A stretch of DNA of 47,736 bases from assembly GCA_016292785.1 (NCBI GenBank), contig JAEDFL010000010.1, forward strand, positions 1 through 47,736, written 5' to 3'. Every line of letters starts with the position of its first letter. Within the stretch, counting starts at the first letter, position 1. Position numbers and translations under genes: made by a program. The notes beneath the pieces were generated by a model that saw nothing but the letters and a program-made list of their open reading frames with translations, searched no databases and was not told the origin of the DNA. Origin of the DNA: Clostridiaceae bacterium. Its GTDB lineage: Bacteria; Bacillota; Clostridia; Oscillospirales; Acutalibacteraceae. Shown here one piece after another: positions 7,254-15,192 of this stretch.

Positions 7254-9011
7254 GTGAAAAAGTCAAAAAAAATCATTTTGGCGATCGCCTGCGTCATAAT
7301 AGTCGCTGTTCTTGCAATCGCCAAGGTAACAGACGGTTCTGTTGCAACGGTTAAGTGTACCGACTGCGACGGAACGGGAATCGTTCACGAGGTTGAATGT
7401 CCCGTTTGCGGCGGCTCGGCGGAGTATGCGGGTAAAAACTGCACGGCTTGCTCCGGTGTAGGTGTGCTTAATGACGCCGAGTGTGAAAACTGCGGCGGAG
7501 AGGGCGAAGTCAGAGCTTCTTTCTGGGCTCTTGTTCCCCCTGTTATCGCTATTGCCCTTGCTCTTATAACCAAGGAGGTTTACAGCTCCCTGTTTATCGG
7601 TATTGTTGCCGGAGCTATCCTCGGTTCGGATTTCGTATTCACCGGAACGATGGATATTCTTGTCAACGACAGCCTGATTGAAGCTGTTTCGGGAACTGCG
7701 GGTATTTTCATCTTCCTTGTTGTTCTCGGCGTTATCGTTGCCCTTGTCAACAAGGCGGGCGGCTCGGCGGCTTTCGGAAAATGGGCTCAGAAGCATATCA
7801 AATCCCGTTCGGGTGCGATGCTCGCTACCTTTGTTCTCGGCGTACTTATCTTCATTGACGATTACTTCAACTGCCTTACGGTCGGTTCCGTTATGCGCCC
7901 CGTAACAGACGGACACAGGGTTTCGAGAGCTAAGCTTTCCTACCTTATTGACGCAACGGCGGCTCCGATTTGTATGATCGCTCCGATTTCCTCTTGGGCG
8001 GCGGCTGTTGCTTCATATGCCGACGAGGGACAGGGAATTGCCCTTTTCATCAGAGCTATTCCGTTCAACTTCTATTCACTTCTCACCTTTGTTTTCATCA
8101 TCGGTCTTACGCTTATGAAATTTGACTACGGTCCGATGAGAATACATGAGCTGAACGCAAAGAAGAACGGCGACCTTTATACCGCCGGAGATAAGGCAGA
8201 GGTTGAAGAAAGCAACCCATCTACAAACGGAAAGGTTCTCGACCTTGTTCTTCCGATCATTGTGCTTATCGCTGTATGCGTTTTCGCCCTCGTTTATGTC
8301 GGAGGAATTTTCGACGGAAGCGGATTTGTTGAGGCATTCTCAAACACCGACGCTACGGTCGGTCTTCCCTGGGGCAGCATCATTGCTCTTGTATTCACCA
8401 TAATTTATCTTTGCGCAAGAAAGCTTGTTTCTTTCAAGGAAGCTATGGAGTGTATTCCCAAGGGCTTCATCGCCATGGTTCCGGCTATCCTCATTCTTAC
8501 TTTTGCAACGTCTCTTAAAAACACCACGGCTGTACTCGGCGCAAAGCCATTCGTTGCCGATGTAATGTCAAACGTTGCAGGAGAATTCCAGAACTTCCTT
8601 CCGGCAATCATCTTCCTTGTTGCTTGTGTCATCTCCTTTGCAACAGGTACTTCATGGGGTACTTTCGGTATTCTCATCCCCATCGTTATCGCAATCTTCC
8701 CCACAGGTGCAATTCAGACAATCGGTATGTCTGCCTGCCTTGCAGGTTCTGTTTGCGGCGACCACTGCTCTCCGATCTCGGATACGACCATTATGTCCTC
8801 CGCCGGCGGTCAGTGCAACCACCTCAACCACGTTTCAACTCAGCTTCCGTACGCTATATCCGTTGCGGCGATCTCGTTCGTTATGTATATAGTTTCCGGC
8901 TTCGTTCAGAAGGCATATATCGTTCTTCCGATCGGAATCGTCCTTACCGTTGCTTTCCTCTTTGTAATGAAGGCGGCTATGGTAAAGAAGTACGGAAAAG
9001 AAAACGTATAA
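7254..9011 (+). CDS. NhaC-family lysine transporter with N-terminal zinc-finger-like insert
   Basis: The GTG at 7254 follows AGGAGG by seven bases. Residues about 7-24 form a membrane segment. Residues 35-84 hold four CxxC knuckles with a strict 14-residue period (C35/C38, C49/C52, C63/C66, C77/C80), several extended to a DnaJ-like CxxCxGxG. From about residue 90 onward there is a polytopic NhaC-type ion-transporter domain of roughly twelve helices, with the typical FIDDYFNCLTVG and CGDHCSPISDTTI motifs. The riboswitch upstream argues that the substrate is lysine, as proposed for riboswitch-linked NhaC relatives often called LysW. The zinc-finger-like insert is not a usual part of NhaC and may sense metal or redox state, but that is a guess. 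Confidence 0.88.
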   Translation: MKKSKKIILAIACVIIVAVLAIAKVTDGSVATVKCTDCDGTGIVHEVECPVCGGSAEYAGKNCTACSGVGVLNDAECENCGGEGEVRASFWALVPPVIAIALALITKEVYSSLFIGIVAGAILGSDFVFTGTMDILVNDSLIEAVSGTAGIFIFLVVLGVIVALVNKAGGSAAFGKWAQKHIKSRSGAMLATFVLGVLIFIDDYFNCLTVGSVMRPVTDGHRVSRAKLSYLIDATAAPICMIAPISSWAAAVASYADEGQGIALFIRAIPFNFYSLLTFVFIIGLTLMKFDYGPMRIHELNAKKNGDLYTAGDKAEVEESNPSTNGKVLDLVLPIIVLIAVCVFALVYVGGIFDGSGFVEAFSNTDATVGLPWGSIIALVFTIIYLCARKLVSFKEAMECIPKGFIAMVPAILILTFATSLKNTTAVLGAKPFVADVMSNVAGEFQNFLPAIIFLVACVISFATGTSWGTFGILIPIVIAIFPTGAIQTIGMSACLAGSVCGDHCSPISDTTIMSSAGGQCNHLNHVSTQLPYAISVAAISFVMYIVSGFVQKAYIVLPIGIVLTVAFLFVMKAAMVKKYGKENV

Positions 9012-9025
9012 GCAGGTTTTATATC

Positions 9026-9061
9026 AATTCGGGACTGCGGTTCGCCGCAATCCCGAATTTT
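9026..9061 (+). terminator. strong Rho-independent terminator after the lysine transporter
   Basis: A long hairpin, with AATTCGGGA and TGCGG pairing through a TTCG loop with CCGCA and TCCCGAATT, ends in a T-rich stretch. It separates the transporter from the next operon. Confidence 0.9.
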
Positions 9062-9152
9062 GCTGTTTTATGATAACTTTTTCGTTTTTTATACTTTACT
9101 TTTAAGGTAAAACTTGCTAAAATACAAATATATCTTTTTTGAGGTGATAATT

Positions 9153-10220
9153 ATGTCAAAAAAACTCGGTGTGGCAGTTATCGGCTGCGGAAATATTTCC
9201 CGTTCGCATATACCGAATTATCTCAAGCTTGACAACGTTGAGGTACGTTACTTCTGCGATATTATTCCGGAACGTGCAGACGCCGCCGTTGAGACCTACG
9301 GCTGCGGCAAGGCAGTATACAACTATAAAGAGCTGCTCGGTCACGATGACATCGACATCGTTTCCGTCTGCACTCACAACGATTTTCACGCTCCTATCTC
9401 GATCGACTTTATGAGAGACGGCAAGGACGTGCTTTGCGAAAAGCCTGCGGCAAGAACTCTTGAGGAGGCTCTTGAAATGCAGAAGGTTGCCCACGAAACA
9501 GGCAGAATACTTTCGATCGGCGTTGTAAACCGTTTCGTCGATTCTGTCAATAAGGTAAAGGAGCTTATCGAGAACGGAACTCTCGGCGAGGTTTATCAGG
9601 TTTATATCAGCTTCCGTGCTCATCGCTCAATTCCCGGTCTCGGCGGAGATTTTACCACCAAGGCTGTTTCGGGCGGCGGAGTGCTTATAGACTGGGGCGT
9701 TCATTACATTGACCTTGTTCTCTACTGCCTCGGCGAGCCGACTCCCCTCACCTGCTCGGGCGTTGCTCACTGCAAGCTCGGCACGCCTATGGAGGACTAT
9801 GTCTGCACAGGTATGTGGGCGGATGACACGAGCGACAGGAAAAACGGAACATATGATGTTGACGATTTTGTAACCGGTCTTATCAGAACAGACAAAGCCA
9901 CCCTCACGCTTAACGGAGCATGGGCGCAGAACATCGGCGAACAGGAGTGCTTCGTTGATTTTCTCGGCACCAAGGGCGGCATCAGAATGCAGTACGGCGG
10001 AAAATTCAAGCTTTATTCGACAATGGGCGATATGCTCACGGAAATCACCCCTGACTACAAATCTACAGGCTTTGACTACGGTAAAGAGATTGAATCGTTT
10101 GTTGAGTCGGCTGTAACGAGAAAGCCGAATCAGGCTCACATTGACAAAGCGATAGTCACTTCAAAAATTCTTGACGCAATTTACAGATCGTCGGAGTCCG
10201 GCAGGGAAGTTACATTATAA
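9153..10220 (+). CDS. Gfo/Idh/MocA-family NAD(P)-dependent oxidoreductase
   Basis: A 355-residue sugar or inositol dehydrogenase-type protein. The N-terminal Rossmann motif is GVAVIGCGNISRSHIP, the family lysine is in CEKPAA near residue 98, and the substrate-domain motif is GGGVLIDWGVHYIDL near residue 180, with the catalytic histidine in HYID. The ATG at 9153 has GAGGTG six bases upstream and is preferred to an in-frame upstream codon at 9114. It precedes nagB by 23 bases, so the pair is likely one operon that processes amino sugars or related carbohydrates. The exact substrate cannot be told; the family is broad. Confidence 0.88.
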   Translation: MSKKLGVAVIGCGNISRSHIPNYLKLDNVEVRYFCDIIPERADAAVETYGCGKAVYNYKELLGHDDIDIVSVCTHNDFHAPISIDFMRDGKDVLCEKPAARTLEEALEMQKVAHETGRILSIGVVNRFVDSVNKVKELIENGTLGEVYQVYISFRAHRSIPGLGGDFTTKAVSGGGVLIDWGVHYIDLVLYCLGEPTPLTCSGVAHCKLGTPMEDYVCTGMWADDTSDRKNGTYDVDDFVTGLIRTDKATLTLNGAWAQNIGEQECFVDFLGTKGGIRMQYGGKFKLYSTMGDMLTEITPDYKSTGFDYGKEIESFVESAVTRKPNQAHIDKAIVTSKILDAIYRSSESGREVTL

Positions 10221-10243
10221 TCATTCTTTCGGAGGAAAAAACA

Positions 10244-10969
10244 ATGGACATTAAAATCTTCAACAACGCCGAAGAAATCGCCTGTGCGGCAGCTCAGCTT
10301 TACAAAGAGCTGATCGCACGGAAGCCGAATGCGGTTCTCGGCCTTGCAACGGGTGCAACTCCCGTTCCTACATACAAAAAAATCATAGAGCTTTACAATA
10401 ACGGTGAGATCAGCTTCAAGGATGTTACAACCTTTAACCTTGACGAATACTGCGATCTTGACAAGAACGATAAAAACAGCTACTACACCTTTATGCACGA
10501 AAATCTTTTCAACCATGTTGACATCAAGGAGGAAAACGTAAACTTCCTTGACGGCAACGCAGAGGACTGCGACGCAGAAAGCAAGCGTTATGCCGAGGCC
10601 ATCAAGGCAGCCGGCGGAATTGATCTTCAGCTTCTCGGAATCGGCACAAACGGTCACATTGCCTTCAATGAGCCTGCCGACAAATTCACCGACGAGGCTT
10701 TCAAGGTCACTCTTACACAGAGCACGATCGACTCCAATCAGCAGTATTTCGGCGATGTTCCGATGCCGAGATATGCAATTACAATGGGTATCGGCTCAAT
10801 CATGCGTTCAAAGAAAATTCTTCTCATCGCAACGGGCGAAAAGAAAGCAAAGGCAATTAAGGCTATGGTTTCGGGCGAGATCACACCGCAGATCCCCTGC
10901 TCAATTCTCAACGAGCATAAGGATGTAATAATCATGCTTGATAAGGCGGCGGCAAGCCTTATCGACTGA
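10244..10969 (+). CDS. nagB: glucosamine-6-phosphate deaminase
   Basis: This enzyme converts glucosamine 6-phosphate to fructose 6-phosphate and ammonia, linking amino-sugar breakdown to glycolysis. The 241-residue length is typical of Firmicutes NagB. The motifs LGLATGATPVPTY, FNLDEYCDL and LLGIGTNGHIAFNEP, with the catalytic Asp, Glu and His of the family, are all present. GGAGG lies eight bases before the ATG. It shares a transcript with the upstream Gfo/Idh/MocA gene and is followed directly by a terminator. No nagA or PTS gene is in the window. Confidence 0.95.
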   Translation: MDIKIFNNAEEIACAAAQLYKELIARKPNAVLGLATGATPVPTYKKIIELYNNGEISFKDVTTFNLDEYCDLDKNDKNSYYTFMHENLFNHVDIKEENVNFLDGNAEDCDAESKRYAEAIKAAGGIDLQLLGIGTNGHIAFNEPADKFTDEAFKVTLTQSTIDSNQQYFGDVPMPRYAITMGIGSIMRSKKILLIATGEKKAKAIKAMVSGEITPQIPCSILNEHKDVIIMLDKAAASLID

Positions 10970-10991
10970 TAATACATTAAACAGAAAAATC

Positions 10992-11024
10992 GGGACTGCT
11001 GTTCATTTCGGCAGTCCATTTTTA
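10992..11024 (+). terminator. terminator after nagB
   Basis: GGACTGC (10993-10999) pairs with GCAGTCC (11011-11017), followed by ATTTTTA. Confidence 0.85.
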
Positions 11025-11105
11025 TATTCTCAATCAATCAAGCGTTGAAAATATAAATAAATTGTAAAAAATATCGCATAAAACGAAAAAAATATTGTTT
11101 AGGTC

Positions 11106-11134
11106 TTGTAAAAAAATCGTAAATGTATTAAAAT
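11106..11134 (+). promoter_or_regulatory. promoter of the parvulin foldase gene
   Basis: TTGTAA (11106-11111) and TAAAAT (11129-11134) are separated by 17 bases and lie 57 bases upstream of the start codon. Confidence 0.6.
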
Positions 11135-11191
11135 ACTGTTGTTATGCTGACTTGTTATCGGCAACATTTCATTAAGTAAAGGATGAATACA

Positions 11192-12904
11192 ATGGCTAAT
11201 GAAAAGTCTAAGGCAGAACAGTACCGTGACGAGCGTAAGGCACGTATTGCAAAGTCTGCCAAAAAAAATGCACATAGCATGGAAAAGAGAAACACTGTGA
11301 AAAAGATTACGGGAAAGGTCATTTCCATTGTCCTTTGTGCGGTAATCGTTTTGGGAATCGTCGGATTTTCCCTCAACTATTACGGTGCTCTCCAGAGAGT
11401 AATCAGAATCGGCGGAGTCGGCTCGGAGCAGCCTGTTACAATCGCTGAGTACGAATACTACTACATGAGAGCTTACAACCAGGTCAAATACCAGGCTCAG
11501 TACTATGAGTACTACTATCAGACCAGCATGGGATATGACACAAGCCTTGCTCCCGACGAGCAGACTCAGACCACCAAGGACAAAGACGGCAACGAGATCA
11601 CCTGGGCAGAAAAGCTTCATAACGACACAATCGAGCTTGTTCAGCTTCATAAGGCATATTATAACGAGGCTCTCAAGAAAGGTCTTGAGCTTGACGAGGC
11701 CGATAAGGCTTACATAGATCAGCAGATCGAAGGTCTTCGTGAGGAAGCCGAGGGCGCAGGTTCAGACGCAGACAGCGAAACAAAGGTTAAGTATTCCCTT
11801 AACGCATATCTTCGCAAGGTTTACGGCGGCTCGATCAACGAGAGATTCCTCCGCAAGCAGCTCAAGATTCAGCTCCTTGCTCAGAAATATCTGACCGAGA
11901 GAACCTCCGAGATCGCCGACGGATACGAGCAGGCAGATATTGACGCAGCTTACAAGAAGGACACCGCCAAGTATGATTTCGTTACATTCAGAGCTTATAC
12001 ATTCAACACAACCAAGCTTACCGCAGAGGAAAACGAAACCGATGATCAGCTCAAGGCACGTCAGGAAAAGGCTGACGCAGAGGTTAAGAAGAACGCTAAC
12101 GACTTCTTCAAGGCTGTAAAGAATGAAGCTACCTTCATCGCAAAGGCTAAGGAGTTTAATAAGGATACGGAAAACTACGACGTTGATAAGGATACACTCT
12201 ATTCAATGCTCAAGGACAGCGTTTCTCAGAATTTCTCTGAGGACGCCGCAAAGTGGCTCTTTGAAAGCTCGACAAAGGTCGGCACAACCAAGCTCTTCTC
12301 CGATGACGAAAACGGAAAGTATATTGTAGTTCTTGCTCTCAAGGCTCCTCATCAGGAGCAGACCGTAACAGCCCGCCACATTCTCTTCTCAACACAGGAT
12401 CAGAATACGGGAAGCGATCTTTCCGACGAGGAAATCGCAGAGAAGAAAAACCAGGCTGAGGAAGTTCTCAAGCAGTTCAACGAGGGCAGCAAGACCGAGG
12501 AAAGCTTCGCAGCTCTTGCCGTTAAGTACACAGAGGACAGCGGTTCTACCTCAACCGGCGGACTTTACGAGAACATTTATCCCGGTCAGATGGTTGCCGA
12601 GTTCAACGACTGGTGCTTTGACGCAAAACGCCAGCCCGGTGATGTTGAAATCGTTAAGACCGACTACGGTTATCATATCATCTATTTCATCGCCAAGGAC
12701 GGCACAGATTACTATGATTCTGCAATCCGTTCTTCAAAGGCAGATGAGGATATAGAGACAGAAACCAAGGAGTTGCAGGATGGCGACACCTACAAGGTAG
12801 GCTTCGGTCCCCGCCGCACCGAGTATGCGGAAAACAGAGCTGTCAAGAAGATCAAGTATCTTGTTGAGCTTGAAAAAGCTAACTCCTCTGCCTCATACAA
12901 ATAA
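11192..12904 (+). CDS. membrane-anchored parvulin-type peptidyl-prolyl isomerase (SurA/PrsA-like foldase)
   Basis: About 570 residues. A charged N-terminus is followed by one membrane segment (about residues 41-61), giving a type II anchor with the rest outside the cell. The middle is a SurA-N-like helical chaperone region rich in Lys, Glu and Tyr. The rotamase domain covers roughly residues 393-505, opening with VTARHILF and closing with TDYGYHIIYF, as in PpiC/PrsA. It should help secreted proteins fold after export. The ATG at 11192 is preferred to the ATG at 11183, because AAAGGA (11178-11183) gives proper spacing only for the former. It is a single-gene transcript with its own promoter and terminator. 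It lacks the lipobox cysteine of true PrsA. Confidence 0.88.
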   Translation: MANEKSKAEQYRDERKARIAKSAKKNAHSMEKRNTVKKITGKVISIVLCAVIVLGIVGFSLNYYGALQRVIRIGGVGSEQPVTIAEYEYYYMRAYNQVKYQAQYYEYYYQTSMGYDTSLAPDEQTQTTKDKDGNEITWAEKLHNDTIELVQLHKAYYNEALKKGLELDEADKAYIDQQIEGLREEAEGAGSDADSETKVKYSLNAYLRKVYGGSINERFLRKQLKIQLLAQKYLTERTSEIADGYEQADIDAAYKKDTAKYDFVTFRAYTFNTTKLTAEENETDDQLKARQEKADAEVKKNANDFFKAVKNEATFIAKAKEFNKDTENYDVDKDTLYSMLKDSVSQNFSEDAAKWLFESSTKVGTTKLFSDDENGKYIVVLALKAPHQEQTVTARHILFSTQDQNTGSDLSDEEIAEKKNQAEEVLKQFNEGSKTEESFAALAVKYTEDSGSTSTGGLYENIYPGQMVAEFNDWCFDAKRQPGDVEIVKTDYGYHIIYFIAKDGTDYYDSAIRSSKADEDIETETKELQDGDTYKVGFGPRRTEYAENRAVKKIKYLVELEKANSSASYK

Positions 12905-12929
12905 GCTGAAAACAGTATTATAATAAATT

Positions 12930-12967
12930 ACTGCAAGTCATCCGAAAGGACGGCTTGCAGTTTTTGT
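12930..12967 (+). terminator. terminator after the parvulin gene
   Basis: ACTGCAAG (12930-12937) pairs with CTTGCAGT, with a further inner stem around GAAA, and is followed by TTTTTGTT. Confidence 0.9.
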
Positions 12968-13027
12968 TATCTTTAATGGTTTGTAAAACTATAAATCTCC
13001 ACGTCTAAAGTCTGACGTCCGACTTCA

Positions 13028-13172
13028 GCCTTCCCCTTGAGGGGAAGGTGGCACTGACGAAGGAAGTGACGGATGAGGTGTAAAAAGCTGAAAAGCAAAC
13101 AGAAATTAAATTTCATCAGATCTGCCCCACCTCATCACCGCCTGCGGCGGAGCTTCCCCTCAAGGGGAAGCC
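13028..13172. repeat. MITE-like inverted repeat element in the intergenic region
   Basis: The 18-base self-complementary block CTTCCCCTTGAGGGGAAG occurs at both ends (inside 13028-13048 and 13153-13172). GATGAGGTG (13072-13080) pairs with CACCTCATC (13129-13137). The whole can fold into a large stem with side hairpins. Short TCTAAA-type repeats lie on both sides (about 13000-13020 and 13205-13240). There is no coding potential. It looks like a non-autonomous repeat of the kind scattered in Ruminococcaceae genomes, which is an inference that needs a copy count. The remaining parts of 12968-13316 show no gene and only poor promoter matches. Confidence 0.7.
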
Positions 13173-13316
13173 TTGCATAGTTTCATCAGATTTTAAAGTT
13201 TTATTGTCTAAAATCTAATATCTAAAGTCTAACATCTAACTTGCCCTCTAAATCAGCTTTGACGGCAACTTTTTATAATTAAATATGAACAAACTGTAAA
13301 CAAACATTCTTTTCGT

Positions 13317-13357
13317 GCGGTCTATAACAACTATTTGTTATGGATCGCTCTTTTTTT
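13317..13357 (+). terminator. strong hairpin terminator or attenuator upstream of the head cassette
   Basis: GCGGTCTATAACA (13317-13329) pairs over 13 bases, with some G-U pairs, with TGTTATGGATCGC (13336-13348), and a run of seven T follows. It lies 62 bases before the terS start. The upstream parvulin gene already has its own terminator, so this may insulate the cassette or act as an attenuator in its leader. Confidence 0.75.
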
Positions 13358-13385
13358 GTCTACGGTTGAGGGGCAACCCTCGCAA

Positions 13386-13397
13386 ACGGTTAACCGT
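13386..13397. promoter_or_regulatory. 12-bp perfect palindrome before terS, possible operator
   Basis: ACGGTTAACCGT is a perfect dyad 22 bases upstream of the terS start. A half-site ACGGTTGAG appears at 13362-13370. It could bind a dimeric repressor, but no regulator gene is in the cassette. Confidence 0.35.
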
Positions 13398-13418
13398 ATA
13401 AAAAGAAAGGAAGTATTT

Positions 13419-13895
13419 ATGGCACTGGAAGAAAAAGAAAGACTGTTCTGTCTGTTCTTTTCTCAGACAAGGGACGCACGCTCCTCCGCCGCAAAGGCGG
13501 GTTACGGATTAAAAGCACGGAAACACGGGCTTGCCCTGCTGGAGAGAAGCGACATCAAAAAAGAGATTGAGCGGCTTGATAAAAAACGAAAGATCAACCG
13601 TGACGAAATAATCACAGGCTACCGTCAGCTTGCGTTCGGGAACATTTCGGACGCTGTGCGGCTGGCATATTCTGACGATAAACCTTTACTCGGAACGGAA
13701 AAGCTCGATCTTTTCAATGTCAGCGAGATCAAGCGTTCCAAGGGCGGCGGTCTTGAAATTAAATTCTTTGACCGTATCAAGGCTCTGGAGCATCTTGAAC
13801 AGCTTTGCTCTGTCGGCGATGACGAATGTGCTCACCCGTTTTACAAGGCACTCGAAAACAGTGCCGCAAAGCTGAGGAATGATAAGCTTGAATAA
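13419..13895 (+). CDS. phage terminase small subunit (DNA recognition)
   Basis: A 158-residue protein of the Terminase_2-like family. An N-terminal helix-turn-helix region includes a segment like RDARSSAAKAGYGLK, as in SPP1 and related TerS proteins, where it wraps or marks the DNA to be packaged. The C-terminal part (after about residue 120) should contact the large subunit. AAAGG precedes the ATG at 13419 by about eight bases; the in-frame region upstream to 13335 covers the terminator hairpin and is not coding. It is the first gene of the phage-head cassette and overlaps the large-subunit gene by 17 bases. Confidence 0.85.
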   Translation: MALEEKERLFCLFFSQTRDARSSAAKAGYGLKARKHGLALLERSDIKKEIERLDKKRKINRDEIITGYRQLAFGNISDAVRLAYSDDKPLLGTEKLDLFNVSEIKRSKGGGLEIKFFDRIKALEHLEQLCSVGDDECAHPFYKALENSAAKLRNDKLE

Positions 13896-15156
13896 CGCAC
13901 TTTCGTCCTTTAGCTCTTTCTCGGAAAAACAGCTTGAGGTCATGACATGGTGGTGTCAAAACTCCGACAATAAGGACTATGACGCTATCATATGTGACGG
14001 AGCAGTCCGTTCGGGAAAGACAGTTTGTATGTCACTTTCTTTTATTGCCTGGTCATTCTCGGCTTTCTCAGACACATCATTTGCGATTTGCGGAAAAACA
14101 ATAGCATCACTCAAGAGGAATGTTATCACTCCATTGAGTCCAATTTTAGCCTCTCTCGGCTTCGCAATCAATCTGAAATCGTCGCAGAATTATATTGAAA
14201 TGACCTATCGGAATACAGTCAACCGTTATTACCTTTTCGGCGGAAAGGATGAAGGCTCTGCGGCTCTTATCCAAGGAATGACGCTCGGCGGAGTTCTGCT
14301 TGACGAGGTGGCTCTTATGCCCCGTTCATTTGTTGAGCAGGCTATTGCAAGATGCTCGCTCGAAGGCTCAAAGCTTTGGTTCAACTGTAACCCCGAGCAT
14401 CCGATGCACTGGTTCTACCGTGAATGGATTCTCAAAGCGAAGCAGAAAAACTGCCTTTATCTTCACTTCACAATGCGTGACAATCCGTCACTCACACCCA
14501 ACATAATACAGCGGTACGAAAGCCTTTACTCAGGTGCATTTTACAAGCGTTTTGTTGAGGGCAAATGGGTTGCGGCTCAGGGCGTTGTTTACCCGATGTT
14601 CAATGAGGAAATACACGTCAGGACACCTCCCAAAGCGCAGATGATCAGCCGCTTTTTCATCTCCTGCGACTATGGCACGGTCAATCCCTGCTCCTTCGGT
14701 CTGTGGGGCGAATACGAAAGCTGCTGGTACCGCATCCGTGAGTATTATTACGATTCCCGCAAAAAGGGTGAGCAAAGGACGGACGCAGAGCATTACGATG
14801 AATTGGAAAAGCTGGCAGACGGACTTGATATTGAAGCCGTAATTGTCGATCCGTCGGCGGCAAGCTTTATCCAATGTATCCGCAGAAAAGGACGTTTCAC
14901 GGTGATACCTGCCAAAAACGACGTCGTGGACGGAATACGGCAGGTTTCGGACGCCCTTAAACAGAGGAAAATTTATTTTTCACCCGAATGTAAGGACACG
15001 CTCCGTGAATTTTCGCTTTACAAGTGGGACGACAAAGCAGTTCGGGACGCTCCGCGAAAGGAAAATGACCATGCAATGGACGATCTGAGATACTTCGTCA
15101 CAACTGCGCTGAATGCGCCCGAAAACGACTTTTTCGTAATGAGCGTTTCAAGATAA
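13879..15156 (+). CDS. phage terminase large subunit (packaging ATPase and nuclease)
   Basis: 425 residues, normal for the PBSX/Terminase_3-Terminase_6 type. Walker A is GAVRSGKT (residues 41-48), and Walker B with the catalytic acid is VLLDE (139-143). The coupling motif region FNCNPEHP follows. The C-terminal RNase H-like nuclease has its first acid in SCDYGTVNP, a second in VIVDPSAASF and a late DDLRYF segment, so all catalytic parts look intact. The ATG at 13879 sits very near its GAGG; a TTG at 13888 is better spaced and is a real alternative. It drives genome packaging through the portal encoded next. Confidence 0.93.
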   Translation: MISLNNALSSFSSFSEKQLEVMTWWCQNSDNKDYDAIICDGAVRSGKTVCMSLSFIAWSFSAFSDTSFAICGKTIASLKRNVITPLSPILASLGFAINLKSSQNYIEMTYRNTVNRYYLFGGKDEGSAALIQGMTLGGVLLDEVALMPRSFVEQAIARCSLEGSKLWFNCNPEHPMHWFYREWILKAKQKNCLYLHFTMRDNPSLTPNIIQRYESLYSGAFYKRFVEGKWVAAQGVVYPMFNEEIHVRTPPKAQMISRFFISCDYGTVNPCSFGLWGEYESCWYRIREYYYDSRKKGEQRTDAEHYDELEKLADGLDIEAVIVDPSAASFIQCIRRKGRFTVIPAKNDVVDGIRQVSDALKQRKIYFSPECKDTLREFSLYKWDDKAVRDAPRKENDHAMDDLRYFVTTALNAPENDFFVMSVSR

Positions 15157-15192
15157 ACGCTCCCCCACAGTAAAAAAGAAAGGAGATTTTCA

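Noticed and set aside
13335..13418. Longer terS reading frame beginning at 13335
   Set aside because: It runs through the terminator hairpin and has no ribosome site; the ATG at 13419 has one.
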